From Symbiodinium microadriaticum (taxonomy: Eukaryota; Sar; Dinophyceae; Suessiales; Symbiodiniaceae): 64,000 nt of DNA. The stretch spans positions 324,694 to 388,693 of the forward strand of contig LSRX01000708.1 in NCBI GenBank assembly GCA_001939145.1, given 5' to 3'. The notes beneath the pieces were generated by a model. The model was not told the origin of the DNA, did not search any database, and saw nothing but the letters and a program-made list of their open reading frames with translations. This document shows, one piece after another, positions 20,540 to 31,305 of this stretch (positions are counted from its first letter, which is position 1; every line of letters begins with the position of its first letter). The translations under genes and the position numbers were made by a program.

Positions 20540-20580
20540 AAACCCTAAACCCTAAACCCTGAAAGCAACCCTAAACCCGG
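20540..20580 (-). repeat. telomere-like C-strand block
   Basis: CCCTAAACCCTAAACCCTGA followed by CCCTAAACCCGG. Confidence 0.85.
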
Positions 20581-20597
20581 GGAAAAGATGCTTCCAG

Positions 20598-20667
20598 GGG
20601 GATTTTCAAGTCGAGGGCGAAGGCTCTTGTCCGTTAGACTTGCGATTCTCTGCGGTGCGGCGTCAGG
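20598..20667 (+). CDS. candidate exon, unassigned
   Basis: The frame reads GDFQVEGEGSCPLDLRF and then SAVRRQ. The acceptor is GCTTCCAG and the donor GTTTAC (20,668). A second open island (20,708-20,799, reading FGAAHDAHVPDSADLVLG, donor GTCAGG) follows, but the two do not join in phase as drawn. Confidence 0.35.
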
Positions 20668-20799
20668 GTTTACGGTTTTGGGTTTTGGGTTTAGCTGGCG
20701 ATTGCAGCCTAGATTTGGTGCTGCACATGATGCTCATGTGCCAGATTCAGCAGATTTGGTTCTTGGCGCCAGAACTGCCACAGCCACTTCCTTACGAAG

Positions 20800-22170
20800 G
20801 TCAGGTACATAAGCTGCAAGCATCAAACTCAATCAGGCTCTTCTCATTGCATGGCTTCATTATGTCGCCACCCAGTCCTGCCCTTATTTAGATGCGATCG
20901 ATCGCCTCCCCCTAAAATTACACCCCCCTATATGAAATCTGATTTCCGGTGGTTGGTGTTTTTATTAGGGGGGGGGGGGCGTTCGGCGCATATGGGTATG
21001 AGTCGGATTGACAGGAAGAGGGAACCAGACACAAAGACCGTCCGTCACGCAGCCGTTCCGGCTGTAGCAGATCCAAACTCACTTAAAGCCCAGATTAAAT
21101 CTTGAAGCCCGAAGCCCTAAGCCCTAAACCTTGAGCCTTAAAGCCCTAATCCCTAAACCTCAAGCCTGTGTTTTTTTAATAGGGAATTTAATGTTAGGGG
21201 GGAGCGATTTACTTTCGAGTTTTTCGACGGCAACGGAGAGAAATGTTAAATGTAGCCACTGAGGCGATGGTGCAGATTGCTTCGAACTTCAACTGCTTGG
21301 AGCTACTGGGTTCGCATTGTTCGGATCTTGGGCGGCGAATTTCATCATCATGTTCCGAAGTTATGGTCCATGATGTGGGTTGAGGGGTATGGCCGTCTGC
21401 CACCACTTACTGTATTATTCGCCGGCCGACAGAGCTGGGTTTCGTTGTCGCTGCAATGAATATTTATTGAGCACGAGCCTGCAACTTTAGCGCTCCGTGT
21501 AACTAGTAGAACGAAGATGGAGTTTTTGATTATCCAGTCATCCCTTTTGCATTCGCTGGTGGTTCGGGCCCTACAGCCGCAGCCCCTTCTGACAAAGCGG
21601 TAAATTAATACTATTTGTTGATACGACATTAACAGTTACTGAAATACGAAAGATATATTTATATAAGCATGCAAGGTAAATACCACGACAATGTCTTGAA
21701 CCCCAGGGTTCCGCGTCGAGAGTGCCTTCCGGACTATGGCCAGCTGGTTCAGAGATACTGTATCGACTCAACTCAGGAGCGACTTGCACCGGATTGCATC
21801 GTTTAGGGTTTTATATCGGAATTTAGGGTGCTGGGGTTCTTTAGGGGCTTTGAGGTTGTTGGGATGTTGGGGCTCTTGGGTTTCGGGTTTAGGTTTTTTT
21901 TTGGACTTTTGGTGGTTTAGGTTTCTACGGCTTCATCCACAAACTCGTGTTACAATTTCACAACTCACGATCATGCCGGGGCTGCCCGGGATTGCGGATC
22001 CATGCATCACAGCCAGAGGCCTTGGCGCATCGTCCCTCGCGTAATGGTCCAGATATAGCCTTCTAGGTTCTAGTACCAGCAAGGATTTGAGAGGTTTGAG
22101 CTGTTCATGTAGTGACAAGGTAGCCTAACACTGTCTTTCAACTACTCTTGATGCGTTTTTCTAACAGTAC
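20800..22170. other. spacer with no supportable gene
   Basis: Holds a G homopolymer near 20,968, C-strand units at 21,105-21,165, G-strand units near 21,800-21,900, and unique sequence with short frames only. Confidence 0.5.
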
Positions 22171-22171
22171 T

Positions 22172-22195
22172 AGCCCCCTAAACCCTAAACCCTAA
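22172..22195 (-). repeat. telomere-like C-strand block
   Basis: CCCCCTAAACCCTAAACCC. Confidence 0.85.
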
Positions 22196-22210
22196 GTACT
22201 AGTGTCATAG

Positions 22211-22302
22211 TTGCCCCGGCGAGGGTCCCGCGGCGTCCTTTGGTGTTCCTGCTGCCAGCCTGCTTCGGACGCATTATGCTTTTCAGGCTCCTCGGCCCCG
22301 GG
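22211..22302 (+). CDS. candidate exon, unassigned
   Basis: The frame reads GEGPAASFGVPAASLLRT and then HYAFQAPRPR. The acceptor is GTGTCATAG and the donor GTTCTC. C-strand sequence lies upstream and G-strand sequence (22,325-22,400) downstream. Confidence 0.4.
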
Positions 22303-22889
22303 GTTCTCAAGAGGCCAAAAGGTTGTTTTCTAAGGGTTTAGGCTTTAGGGGCTTAGGCCGAAAGGTTATTTCATAAGGGTTTAGGGCTTAGGTGTTAAGT
22401 CGGGTTTTGAAACGATTTTTAGTAAGGTTTCATTGGTTTTATCCGTTGCTAGATGCTCGTTTAAGAAAAATTCGATGTACAGCAACTGCCCACATTGAGG
22501 TTCTATGGTGTGCCAAAATCCTGTCTACTTACGAAAAAACCCTAAACCCAAGTATATCCGAGGTAATGCGGGCCACGGTATGCCTGTAGCAAAAGACAAA
22601 CCTGTCTGGCTGGATAGAAAAAGGGTTCCATAAAAAAAGGAAGCCGATAAATCCAGGTCGTTTGCATTCATTACTTTAGATACTAGTTTCGAGGCCGGTT
22701 CTGATTAATTACAGCAATGGGTAGTCGCTGTCCGGAGCGTGTCAGGCTGCAGGGCTTCGGCACTGGTCTTGAGGTCAGGTCTTCGGGAGTCATGGTTTAG
22801 GGCTGAGTGCTTCCGGGTTTGGGGGTTTGAGAGCAGCGCTTCGTGCTGCTAGCTTTTGGGGTTCAAGGCTTCCGGCTGTCGGGCATACT

Positions 22890-22915
22890 GTGGGTTCAGG
22901 GTTTAGGGTTTAGGG
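22890..22915 (+). repeat. telomere-like G-strand block
   Basis: GGGTTCAGGGTTTAGGG and TTTAGGG. Next to it an open frame reads ESAQGVYEDFPALRDT from 22,919, but its splice context is unclear. Confidence 0.75.
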
Positions 22916-23770
22916 AAGAATCGGCGCAGGGTGTCTATGAAGATTTTCCGGCTTTGCGAGACACCCGGGCTACTCCACATCCCTTCCCTGGAAGCCGCCC
23001 CATAGGACCCCCAACGACAATCTGCACGAACTCGCAGACAATCGGTCCTCGAATATGCCCCTTCATTGTTGGCCTTATAATGATAAAACTATGCTAAAGC
23101 AGACGACCCCATTATATACCCCATTATAATTGTTAAGGCCCCTATCCTGAATGTATATTATTCCGAGCCCTTTAGCGGAAGCCTATAAAAGCTTACTCTA
23201 CTTATCAGGGCAGAATAGAAAATGGATGAATCCGGAAGCGATTTCAAACTTCCGAGGATCCCTCGAAGTCACCGGAAGAGTGGGGCCAAACGGAGCAGCG
23301 GCAGGTGCGACAGAAGCGTCGGATTTGAGCACGGGACCCTAAAATATTAGGCCGCTGACGGGCCATTTTTTGGATGCCTCAAAAAAACCTCTGCTGTTTG
23401 TTTGTATTCAATGCTTTACATTAGACCTTACAACATCAACCTAAACCGAATCAGTGTTATACATTAAACCGAGTTTAACGCCTTAATCGTAAGACCCTCG
23501 TTCACCTAAGAGACCCAGGCTGTCAGCCTTTGTTTTAGGGCTTTTGTGGCGTTTAGGGTTTAGGTTTCGGGTTTTATGGCATTTGGGCATTATGGCCTAG
23601 GGTTTAGGGTTTAGAGGTTTTAGACGTTTGACTCTCATGCCTGCTTGAGAGCGAAGATAGCTGCCTGGAAACGATGCTTCGTCAAACTTGCCGGCTTCAG
23701 CCCATGACTCCAAAACGCGTTAGTGGGATCCAGAGGGTTTAGGCTTGCAGTTGGGGCTTGAGGATGTGAT

Positions 23771-23971
23771 GTGGAGTTTGTCAACACGATAGATCGCTTT
23801 TTCGGGGTCAAAAGAGACCGACTAGCAAAGGCCAGTTTTGGCGGATTTATACGCAACTCCCTCTGTTGGACATTCAAAGAGCATTTGGGGCTGCTGGTGC
23901 AGGTCGAGCTGCTTGGCGATGTGGCGCAGTACTTCGGGAAGTGCGTGAATGGCTGCTCCAGCAAGTATTGA
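23771..23971 (+). CDS. small ORF or exon, unassigned
   Basis: Sixty-six codons include NTIDRFFGVKRDRLAKAS and LGLLVQVELLGDVAQYFG. The composition is strongly protein-like. A minus-strand ORF of 113 codons overlaps it and is less so. Downstream is a C-strand block (23,980-24,065). Confidence 0.4.
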   Translation: MEFVNTIDRFFGVKRDRLAKASFGGFIRNSLCWTFKEHLGLLVQVELLGDVAQYFGKCVNGCSSKY

Positions 23972-24682
23972 ATCACTCAAGCCCCTAAAACCTACACCCT
24001 AAAATCACTCCAGCCCCTAAACCCTGAACCCTAAAATCACTCAAGCCCCTAAACTCTAAACCCGAAAATCACTCAAGCCGCAAACTTGTACCGCAACCCC
24101 ACGGCTGACCTGGCACGAAGTCAGACGACGAAGTCAAAAGACCAGCTTTGGAGGATCCCAGCCCCAAAATACAAATCTTGTTTAATCTAAGTTACCATAA
24201 TATGGGGCTCTACAACACATATCATAATATGGGTTTCCTCATGACGGTAACTTAAATTATACATCCCTTAACCTGCATCGCTGGGCCTCGTCTCCAGCGG
24301 CTCATTGCTTAGTAACTTCCCTGATCGGTTAGGGTTTACGTCGTTGGCCTTGAGATTTCGGGGTTTGCAAGTCTGGAGTATTCGTTTTTCCATGCATTTA
24401 CCCTCAACCCTGAGCCGCCCAGCTTTGATTCGTTGCCACCAGGACCCCAGACAACTTCTCGAGTTCCTCAGCCTTGAGCCCTTAATATAGGGGGCCTTAA
24501 TCATTACCTAAACTGTTTTCTGGGGGCTCCTTATTTTTCTGACTATAGTCCCCAACTCTAGTCTGCATGATAAGGACCCTAAATTCTCCCCCGACTTGGG
24601 CCAGGCAAAGCTACGCTAGCTGGGGACGAGCAGGAGCTAAGCCCTTCGCAGCGATGGCCTTGGTATCAACGTGGCCTGAGCT

Positions 24683-24785
24683 AAGGGCTTTAGGGTTTAG
24701 GGTTTAGGGGTTTAGGGGTTTAGGGTTTGGGGGTTTTAGGGCTTTAGGGTTTTAGGGCTTTAGGGTTTAGGGTTTAGGGTGAGCT
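24683..24785 (+). repeat. telomere-like G-strand block
   Basis: More than ten GGGTTTAGGG-type units. Just before it an open frame reads AGAKPFAAMALVSTWPEL. Confidence 0.9.
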
Positions 24786-24834
24786 ATGGGCTCTTGTGAT
24801 GCTCTAGTATAAGCCTGGGCGTCCCGGGACATTA

Positions 24835-24897
24835 TTAGTGGGTCCTCCAGGGTCTAGGGCCCTAATTTTAAGGTCCTCGGAAGCATTGGGTAAAGGT
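24835..24897 (-). mobile_element. palindromic MITE-like element, family B, reverse copy
   Basis: GGGTCTAGGGCCCTAATTTT with GGTCCTCGGAAGCATTGG matches the reverse orientation of the elements at 32,642 and 33,466. Confidence 0.5.
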
Positions 24898-25682
24898 ACT
24901 ATAGATACTATAGAGGTTGGAATAAATAGGGGCTAAATCCCTGTCTGACTTAGGAGGGATCCCCTTCCTGTAGGGTTTTCATATGGGCGTAGGAACACTG
25001 CCCCCGTAGAGTCAGTATTGACTAATACCCCAAAACCTGTTTCCATGCCGGTAATTAAGCTGCCTACGTCTGGACCTGGGTGTGGGGACAAGCTTGGATG
25101 CAAAATGCGGCTTTCTGGTCGGAGCCTACGCATGTAAGGTTCAAGCTCTCAGGATGCATGGGTTGCAGGTTCAGGGGTTTGGAATTCTGGGTCTATGGCT
25201 CGCGTTTACTTGTGATTCCGGTTTTTGTGCTTGGCTTGGGGATGTGCCGCCCCTTTCGGGGCTAGCGATTTTGGGCTGCACCGGGTTTACGGTTCTGTAG
25301 GTTCAGTGAGGGTGTCGTTTGCAGAGGCTTCAGGCTGAAAGCCTTGTAGATGGGTTGAACTTCAGGGGGGGACGTCTCTACCCTAGACCCTTGCGCCAAG
25401 GGTACATGTGCCCATACAGCACTTTGCTTTGGCCCTAGTAGCTGCTACCGCAAAGGATCCCCTTTAAGCCCAAAATGTACCATACCGGCACATAGACCAT
25501 TTGGGCCATGCAGTATGCAGCCTTGTGAGAACCTGAGAAAAGAGCTTGCTGAGTGGATTCTCGGTGGACGATTTGCGGCAGTGTCCTGCATCCTTGGGTG
25601 TCTGCGTCAGTGTTTCTGCAAAACCCTAGCACCCAACTGGTCTTGCACGAAAAAATCGAGGACCACACAAAAAAGCTACCTA

Positions 25683-25720
25683 CTAAACCCAAACCACAAA
25701 CCAACCCTAAACCCTAAAAA
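25683..25720 (-). repeat. telomere-like C-strand block
   Basis: AACCCTAAACCCTAAAAACAG runs straight into the next island. Confidence 0.75.
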
Positions 25721-25723
25721 CAG

Positions 25724-25867
25724 CGCCCTCGAATCCCTGATCCTCAGCCCAGGAGCCGGGGACTCCCCCCTGCCCTCAACTCAAAATGTCCAAGATCGCC
25801 CGAGACCCCAAAAATGCCGAAACCCCACAAGCCAAAAAGGCCCGGAATTGCACGAATGGTGCCCGGG
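25724..25867 (+). CDS. candidate exon, frame uncertain
   Basis: An island after CCCTAAAAACAG with donor-like GTCTGA. All three plus frames are open. The best reads SALESLILSPGAGDSPLP and the next best MSKIARDPKNAETPQAKK. The retroelement is inserted in the telomere-like sequence about 100 bases downstream. Confidence 0.25.
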
Positions 25868-25962
25868 GTCTGAAGAAATTGGTCTTCGCCGCACCCCTCT
25901 GCAGCCCCTCTGGTCGAAAACACCTTGTTCTAATATTATGCAGGCCCTTATCTTTGGGATTT

Positions 25963-25975
25963 AGGGTTTAGGATT
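25963..25975 (+). repeat. retroelement target-site duplication, left
   Basis: AGGGTTTAGGATT abuts the element and is repeated exactly at 31,913-31,925. It is telomere-like, showing that the target was a G-strand interstitial block. Confidence 0.8.
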
Positions 25976-26529
25976 CAGTACAGACTTCCTGCTGTACATG
26001 ATCAGTCTTTCGCTTCAGCTCAGCGTACTGCTAGCAGTCTTGATGAGCATATGGAGTCAGACTTGCCAATCGCTCATCCAGTCTACGATTTCATACATGC
26101 TGGGACGGTTTTGGCAGATTTCACAGCTGCAGTTGCATCAAACCATGCCTGTTCAGATTCCAGGCCTGGACTTTCAGCTGCAAGGTGGAGTCATGAATCA
26201 AACCGGCTTGAAACTCACAGCGGATGGGGCTGATAGCAGCATGTTGCACATAGCTTCAGCAGGTGTGTATCCATACCTCACTTCGTTTGCAGCGCATGTG
26301 TTGTGGACACTTGGGCGTCGAATGCTCGCCTAGGTGCCATGATGTAGCAAATCACGTGTGCCCTACACATGTCTAATTGGCATCTGCAGCTTTTGACTCG
26401 CACGGGGCCGCTTCTTGTAGAGACTCAGACGTAGAAGTGTTCAACACACCCAATCCGCGCTCACAGTGTGATTGAATGGCGGACGGCCTCAGAAACAGAT
26501 GCGATTGAGTGTCTGTGTGAACCAGGGTT
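25974..26529 (+). repeat. left 556-bp direct repeat of Penelope-like element
   Basis: It matches 31,363-31,918 at a constant offset of 5389 bases, with no difference seen by eye. It begins inside a coding frame (MESDLPIAHPVYDFIHAG) and ends ACCAGGGTT. It is best read as a 5'-truncated copy of the element's 3' end placed head-to-tail before the full copy, the usual origin of Penelope pseudo-LTRs. It is not a retroviral-type LTR. Confidence 0.85.
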
Positions 26530-26592
26530 CCGGCGTTTGACTCCTCGGACTCCCGCCAGGTTGAGTCACCGGTAAACGCTGTCACTGAAACA

Positions 26593-29500
26593 ATGATTCT
26601 GAGCTTCAAGATTCTTGCATACATTTTCCGTTTCAGCTGCAGGCTCGCTTGCCTTCTCTGCTGGAACACGAGTGCTTGGCTGCTAGGGTTGCAACCTGGC
26701 TCCGCCATCACCTCGCACTTTACCACATTCTTTCATCAGCCAAATCCATTCCATATTGCCAGCAGATGCAAAAAAAGCTCTCGTCGCATGCGCAAACGTC
26801 GTCGTCCCAGAGTTCGGACTTTGCAACGTAAAGCCAACAGATGGCTTCGTCGGTGGCTTCTTCCGCGGCTGTGCAAAGTGTTGTGGCGCCTCATGCGCCG
26901 CTGGTGCCTGAAAACCATGGCTGCGGTCATGCCCTTGCATGCTTGTATCCAGCCTACCGCTACTGTGCATGCAGCTGACAGACTTCAGGTGCCTCCACTA
27001 CCCACTCGTCGTGTGCGATTTGCGCCGTGTCATGTGCGCTTTGAATCTTCCGGCTTTACTGAGTTGTCTCAGCGTGAGATGCACCAGCATGTCGTTTCGT
27101 GCCTAATGACATGGTGTTCCGGTCTTTCCGTGCCGGCTTCACGTACGCGTGCTTGGCAGACTGCCCTTGTTGCTGCGAAACCTTTGAGTGCTACCCGGCT
27201 GTTGCAGGCAGATGTGTTGGCCGCCATGCTACACACTGCTGCTCACATAGCCTGCTTAGTCGAATCACACGCTGTTTCCTGGGAGCACATCCAAAGTCTC
27301 GGTGTGGTCTCTCGTTTCCTGTGTTCCTGGGTCTTTCCACCAACCTTGCGCACAAAGCGGTCCACTTCCCTGGCCACAGACGTCCTGCTTCTTGCTTGCA
27401 GCAGCCTCAGGCTTACACTGCTTACCGCCTGGCAGGCAAGAGGGGGGCGCAGAAAACACCAGCGTGCCATCAAGAGATGTCTGGGCTTGCACCCCTCTGT
27501 GTTTGGTGCGTTTCTGGACCCGATCGGTTGGACTCAGGAGTCCAAAGCTGCCTTCACACAGTTCCTAAGCTTGCAGGTTCACGCTGCCCTGTGCATCCAA
27601 CCTTCAAATGCCGTTCTGTATCAGCTTTCCTCTCCGTACTTCAACTATGTTGGCTCCACAAAGTTTGATGTGCAGAGACACCGCTGCCAGGGCTCTTCTC
27701 CCGTGCACCGCGCATACCAGCACATGCTTGAGCACATGCATGCTCGCTCGGGGCAAAACACAGCTTCACGGCAACACACTAGGAAATGTAAGCTGTTTCG
27801 GAATGTCCCCCTCGCTGATCACATGTTTTGGGTTTTAGAGCAAGGCCCTGAAGCATACATTCGTGCTTTGGAGGATGCAAGCATTTCGTGCTTCCAGCAG
27901 CATGGTAACAGCAAGTCGATCGGCAGTGTACATGTGCAGCGTGCCAGACGCTCTTGTGCTTCTCGTCGAAACCGCAAACGCCCTCGATGCAGAAGGCCTC
28001 CTGCAAACCCGGTCCACGCCCAAGCTTTCAGATATGACTTGTGGCACCGCAGCAGGCATATTTGTCAGGCACAATGTGGGCTGGAATCGCAAGCACAGCC
28101 TCTGCGCCAGCATCGTGACTTAATGTTCCGTGTCGGGTTTGCTAGCGGATACACCTTAGGAATCCAGCACATGGTCCTGTCAGGCTTAGGCTTTGGCCCA
28201 GTTGACATAGCGCGTGTTGACATGTCGGCAGTGCTAACACGCTACATTGCTGACTCACGTTTCGTGTGCTGGGACAGCCTCTTCCAGCGCGTGCGGGTCT
28301 TCTGTAGTGCTGCCATCGTCGCAGATAAAGATTCTTGGTGCGCAGTCTTCCTTGCCTCTCGTGTGCGTGCTATGCCCCCAGGTAGTGCAAAAATCCGTGC
28401 AACGCAACGTGTCTCGCACCTCCTTGTCAGTCTGGGCTTGGCTCCACTTAAGCGGATCTGCATTTCTTGGCCTCAACAGATCCCGCTTCGGATTTTCCAT
28501 GAGTGTGTCCGTCACATGAAAGCTCAGGTTCGTCATAAGGTCAAACATGTTCACAGTACGTGGTTTGCCTCCTTGCTACAGCCTGTGCGTGGAAAAAACT
28601 GCACGTTTGCCAGCAAGTGGAAACACATCGCTGTTGCAAAAACGTTTAGTGCCTCTTATGCTACCTGTGCTTTGCATAAGCTTAAGCCCTCCGCTGCTGA
28701 ATGCAGATCCATGTGTAGGCACAAGTTGCACTGGAAGGTTCCGATTTGGAAGTCACAATCAGACCAACTACGGGATACTTCAAGAACGATTTGTTGGCTT
28801 GCTCATCGTATGAGATGCACTCCCCCGCTCACAGTACTTGGCCGCATGGTTTCTGCTTCTGGTCAAGAAGTAGCACCATCTTCGCAGTATGAGAAATATG
28901 CGTCCAAACTTGCAAATGTTACTTCTGGTCATGTCCTTGTGCAGGAGGACAAAGACAAGCATGCTGCTTGGTCCATGCCCATTCAACTGTATGAAAAGTG
29001 GTGCTTTTGGATGTTCCGTCAAGATGCCGTGCATTGGCTGCCCGTCTCAGGTACTGTAGTTGACATTTGCGAAGACTACCGCAAGTTACACGTCAGCTTG
29101 CTTCCAACGCACCTCCAAAGATTTGCGTCACGTCAGCGGTGGAGGAGTTTCCAGCTCCCCTATGCTTACTGCACCCTCAAGGCCAAATGTTTTTCTACCG
29201 ATGCTTTTACTACACGGCATGTATGTCAAAAGGTAGGCCATTCATGTTTTCGTAGAATCATCTCGTGGCACTCACATCCTGCCCGTCACGTGTATCGTGG
29301 TGCCGGCAGAGCAATCCTGGGCATTATCACTGCATTATCAGTGGGTTTTGAGACCCCCAACCTTTTCACCGCAGTAAAGGACTTTCGTGCTGCAGTGTCT
29401 GGCCTGCGTGATACCAGTTGTAATTGCTGCCGTTGTCAAAAGCCAAAGCCTATCCTGTCGCTGTGTGTGTGTGATGCCGCGCAAATGTATGAAGAGCTCA

Positions 29501-30426
29501 CCCCCTCCAAAATCCGCGAAGCAGTTGCCTCTTTGATCCAGCGCTTACAACAGCTAATGCCGAATGCCACAGGGATTGTCGTTGCTCGCTCTAGGCGCCT
29601 CCACACATGGCTGGCCACAAATGAGTTCCGTAAGCGCACGACGTCTACAGTTTGGACGTGGTCAGACATCCTGAGTGTATTGGACTTGGCACTGCGTCAA
29701 CCTGTAGTTCGCTTAGGTAAAGCCTTGTTTCGTCAAGCTGTTGGTGCCCCCATTGGTGGTCAACTATCAAAAGCAATTGCTTCAGCCGTGCTTGCTGTGG
29801 CCGAGATGCAAGCTTGCGAGGACACTGCTCGTTTCAAGCGCACAGGTTTCCTACCTGCAGAAGCATCATCTTTGCACACTTCTGTAGCTAATACGCGATA
29901 TGTGGATGACCTTGCAATGGCCTCGCGCGTTCTCTGCTCTGACTGCTTGCATCACCTTACGCGTGAAATCTATGCTAAACCTATAGCCTTTGATCCTGCC
30001 GTGCGTGAATTTCTAGGGTTCCCCTGGCTTGACGTTTGGTTGGATAGCATAGATGGGATGTTGAGTGTTAGGGCTGACGGTGTAGAAAGTGAGTGGCGAA
30101 ACGCCGCCGGAGAGGGCGTACCAAAAAAGTTTCGCTTAAAACCGTGGCTTGGAGCAGCTCATGCAGACTTGCGTGAGTTACGCGGAATCGCTGCAGGGAA
30201 ACTTGTTCGACTGAAATCTTTAAGATTAGAACCCGATCACCTGCGTTGTGCTGTGCATGCGGAGATCTGCATCTGGGCTCTAAATGGTTATCCTGCCCAA
30301 ACTATACGGAAGGTTTGGTGTAGTCTGCCACATTTTCCAGCTGCATCTTCGATTGCATCGCGTGCTTTGTCGAACTGGCTTGAGAGTGGTTTGCCTGCAC
30401 AAATCTTGCCTTGTTGGTTCGATTAG
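26593..30426 (+). CDS. GIY-YIG endonuclease/reverse transcriptase polyprotein
   Basis: The 1277-residue protein should nick target DNA and copy the element RNA onto the 3' end. Residues 60-90 are strongly basic (RRMRKRRRPRVR). A GIY-YIG-like domain lies near 338-440: Y343 in VLYQL replaces GIY, followed by NYVGSTKF (Y352-T356), R362 and a later acidic helix (LEQGPEAYIRALED). The RT core is C-terminal: RRIIS (887-891), a CNCCRC cluster (943-948), D961 in VCDAAQMYEEL, GAPIGGQLS (1051-1059), and YVDD (1103-1106), giving the triad D961/D1105/D1106. The ORF begins 64 bases after the left repeat. The ATG chosen is the first in frame; hydrophobic residues 1-55 look unusual, so translation may start later. 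No introns or stops occur. RT is certain; the nuclease is likely but its first motif is degenerate. Confidence 0.93.
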   Translation: MILSFKILAYIFRFSCRLACLLCWNTSAWLLGLQPGSAITSHFTTFFHQPNPFHIASRCKKSSRRMRKRRRPRVRTLQRKANRWLRRWLLPRLCKVLWRLMRRWCLKTMAAVMPLHACIQPTATVHAADRLQVPPLPTRRVRFAPCHVRFESSGFTELSQREMHQHVVSCLMTWCSGLSVPASRTRAWQTALVAAKPLSATRLLQADVLAAMLHTAAHIACLVESHAVSWEHIQSLGVVSRFLCSWVFPPTLRTKRSTSLATDVLLLACSSLRLTLLTAWQARGGRRKHQRAIKRCLGLHPSVFGAFLDPIGWTQESKAAFTQFLSLQVHAALCIQPSNAVLYQLSSPYFNYVGSTKFDVQRHRCQGSSPVHRAYQHMLEHMHARSGQNTASRQHTRKCKLFRNVPLADHMFWVLEQGPEAYIRALEDASISCFQQHGNSKSIGSVHVQRARRSCASRRNRKRPRCRRPPANPVHAQAFRYDLWHRSRHICQAQCGLESQAQPLRQHRDLMFRVGFASGYTLGIQHMVLSGLGFGPVDIARVDMSAVLTRYIADSRFVCWDSLFQRVRVFCSAAIVADKDSWCAVFLASRVRAMPPGSAKIRATQRVSHLLVSLGLAPLKRICISWPQQIPLRIFHECVRHMKAQVRHKVKHVHSTWFASLLQPVRGKNCTFASKWKHIAVAKTFSASYATCALHKLKPSAAECRSMCRHKLHWKVPIWKSQSDQLRDTSRTICWLAHRMRCTPPLTVLGRMVSASGQEVAPSSQYEKYASKLANVTSGHVLVQEDKDKHAAWSMPIQLYEKWCFWMFRQDAVHWLPVSGTVVDICEDYRKLHVSLLPTHLQRFASRQRWRSFQLPYAYCTLKAKCFSTDAFTTRHVCQKVGHSCFRRIISWHSHPARHVYRGAGRAILGIITALSVGFETPNLFTAVKDFRAAVSGLRDTSCNCCRCQKPKPILSLCVCDAAQMYEELTPSKIREAVASLIQRLQQLMPNATGIVVARSRRLHTWLATNEFRKRTTSTVWTWSDILSVLDLALRQPVVRLGKALFRQAVGAPIGGQLSKAIASAVLAVAEMQACEDTARFKRTGFLPAEASSLHTSVANTRYVDDLAMASRVLCSDCLHHLTREIYAKPIAFDPAVREFLGFPWLDVWLDSIDGMLSVRADGVESEWRNAAGEGVPKKFRLKPWLGAAHADLRELRGIAAGKLVRLKSLRLEPDHLRCAVHAEICIWALNGYPAQTIRKVWCSLPHFPAASSIASRALSNWLESGLPAQILPCWFD

Positions 30427-30582
30427 GTTGTGTTGTGGTCCTAGGATTTAGGAAGTCGTGCCTCTAGCACGCTGCACTGGATCTCTCTCGCCCGTGCCGG
30501 TTGCTTTCTCAAGTAGGGTTTTTGGGTGGCCCCTAGTACTTCGGGTTGTGTAGTTGCCCGTGTAGTGACCTCTGTGCTCGCC
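30427..30582 (+). other. intergenic spacer between the two element ORFs
   Basis: About 155 bases with no clear signal. A frame upstream of the ATG at 30,583 is open without an ATG. Confidence 0.6.
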
Positions 30583-31305
30583 ATGCCTGCTTGGCACTCG
30601 AAGCAGTACGGTCGTGGTAATGCTGGTTCGTATCAATCCTCAAGCAGCCACCAGAGCTGGCAAAGTGGCAAAGGCTACGGCAAAGGCGGTCACTACGGGA
30701 AAGGATTCGGGAATCCATACCGCGCCTCCCCCTACCAGCATGGGCGGCAAGGGGGCCTTGAGCAAGCCATTCAAGGCTCCTTCCAGGCAGCTCTCCAGTC
30801 CACTCTCGAAGGGGCCATCACAGAAGGGTTTGCATTGCTGACCAACAAGTTCACGAGTGCCGATGGAGCGGAAAAGCCACCGCCTACTGCACCGTCGGCT
30901 CGAGTTGGAAGCAAGCTCACTCGTGCCATCGTGGGGCTCTTTGGCAGCTCGCAAGAGAAGGAAGCCACAGTTCCTTCGGAGCCACCTACTTCTCCTGCAC
31001 CGTCGGAGGCGACGGACGTGGCTTTGAAAGCTATGTTGGAGCAACAATCGCAGACCATGCAGATGATGATGAGCCTCGTGCAGTCTTCCATGAAGGCTAC
31101 ACACGATGACAAGCCGACAGCAACAGAAGCTCTCAAGGCTGATGAGACGAACAATGGTGAGTCTACAGCAAAGGATGCTCTGATCTTGCAGCTACAGCAG
31201 GAAATTGAGAACCTGAAGAAGCAGACCGGCAGGCCCAGTTCAAAGCCAGCTGCGAAGGATGATGGGATGCGGCAAGCCCCGCTCAGCTTCAAGCCTTCCA
31301 ACTGA
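30583..31305 (+). CDS. element accessory ORF, GY-rich and coiled-coil protein
   Basis: About 240 residues from the first ATG; the frame is open about 19 codons further upstream. Residues 1-40 are low-complexity G/Y/S/K/Q (GKGYGKGGHYGKGFGN), as in RNA-binding or condensate-forming regions. Next comes an Ala/Gln segment (QAIQGSFQAALQSTLEG), then Pro/Ser-rich linkers. The C-terminal third is likely coiled coil (QLQQEIENLKKQTG). It lies in the same direction as the RT gene, 156 bases downstream. By position it may package element RNA, a Gag-like role; this is inference, and no known domain was recognised. Confidence 0.7.
   Translation: MPAWHSKQYGRGNAGSYQSSSSHQSWQSGKGYGKGGHYGKGFGNPYRASPYQHGRQGGLEQAIQGSFQAALQSTLEGAITEGFALLTNKFTSADGAEKPPPTAPSARVGSKLTRAIVGLFGSSQEKEATVPSEPPTSPAPSEATDVALKAMLEQQSQTMQMMMSLVQSSMKATHDDKPTATEALKADETNNGESTAKDALILQLQQEIENLKKQTGRPSSKPAAKDDGMRQAPLSFKPSN

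Noticed and set aside
25974..26529. Hammerhead ribozyme, often present in Penelope-type repeats
   Set aside because: I looked for CTGATGA with a matching GAAA on both strands of the repeat and found no complete core. A covariance search would decide.
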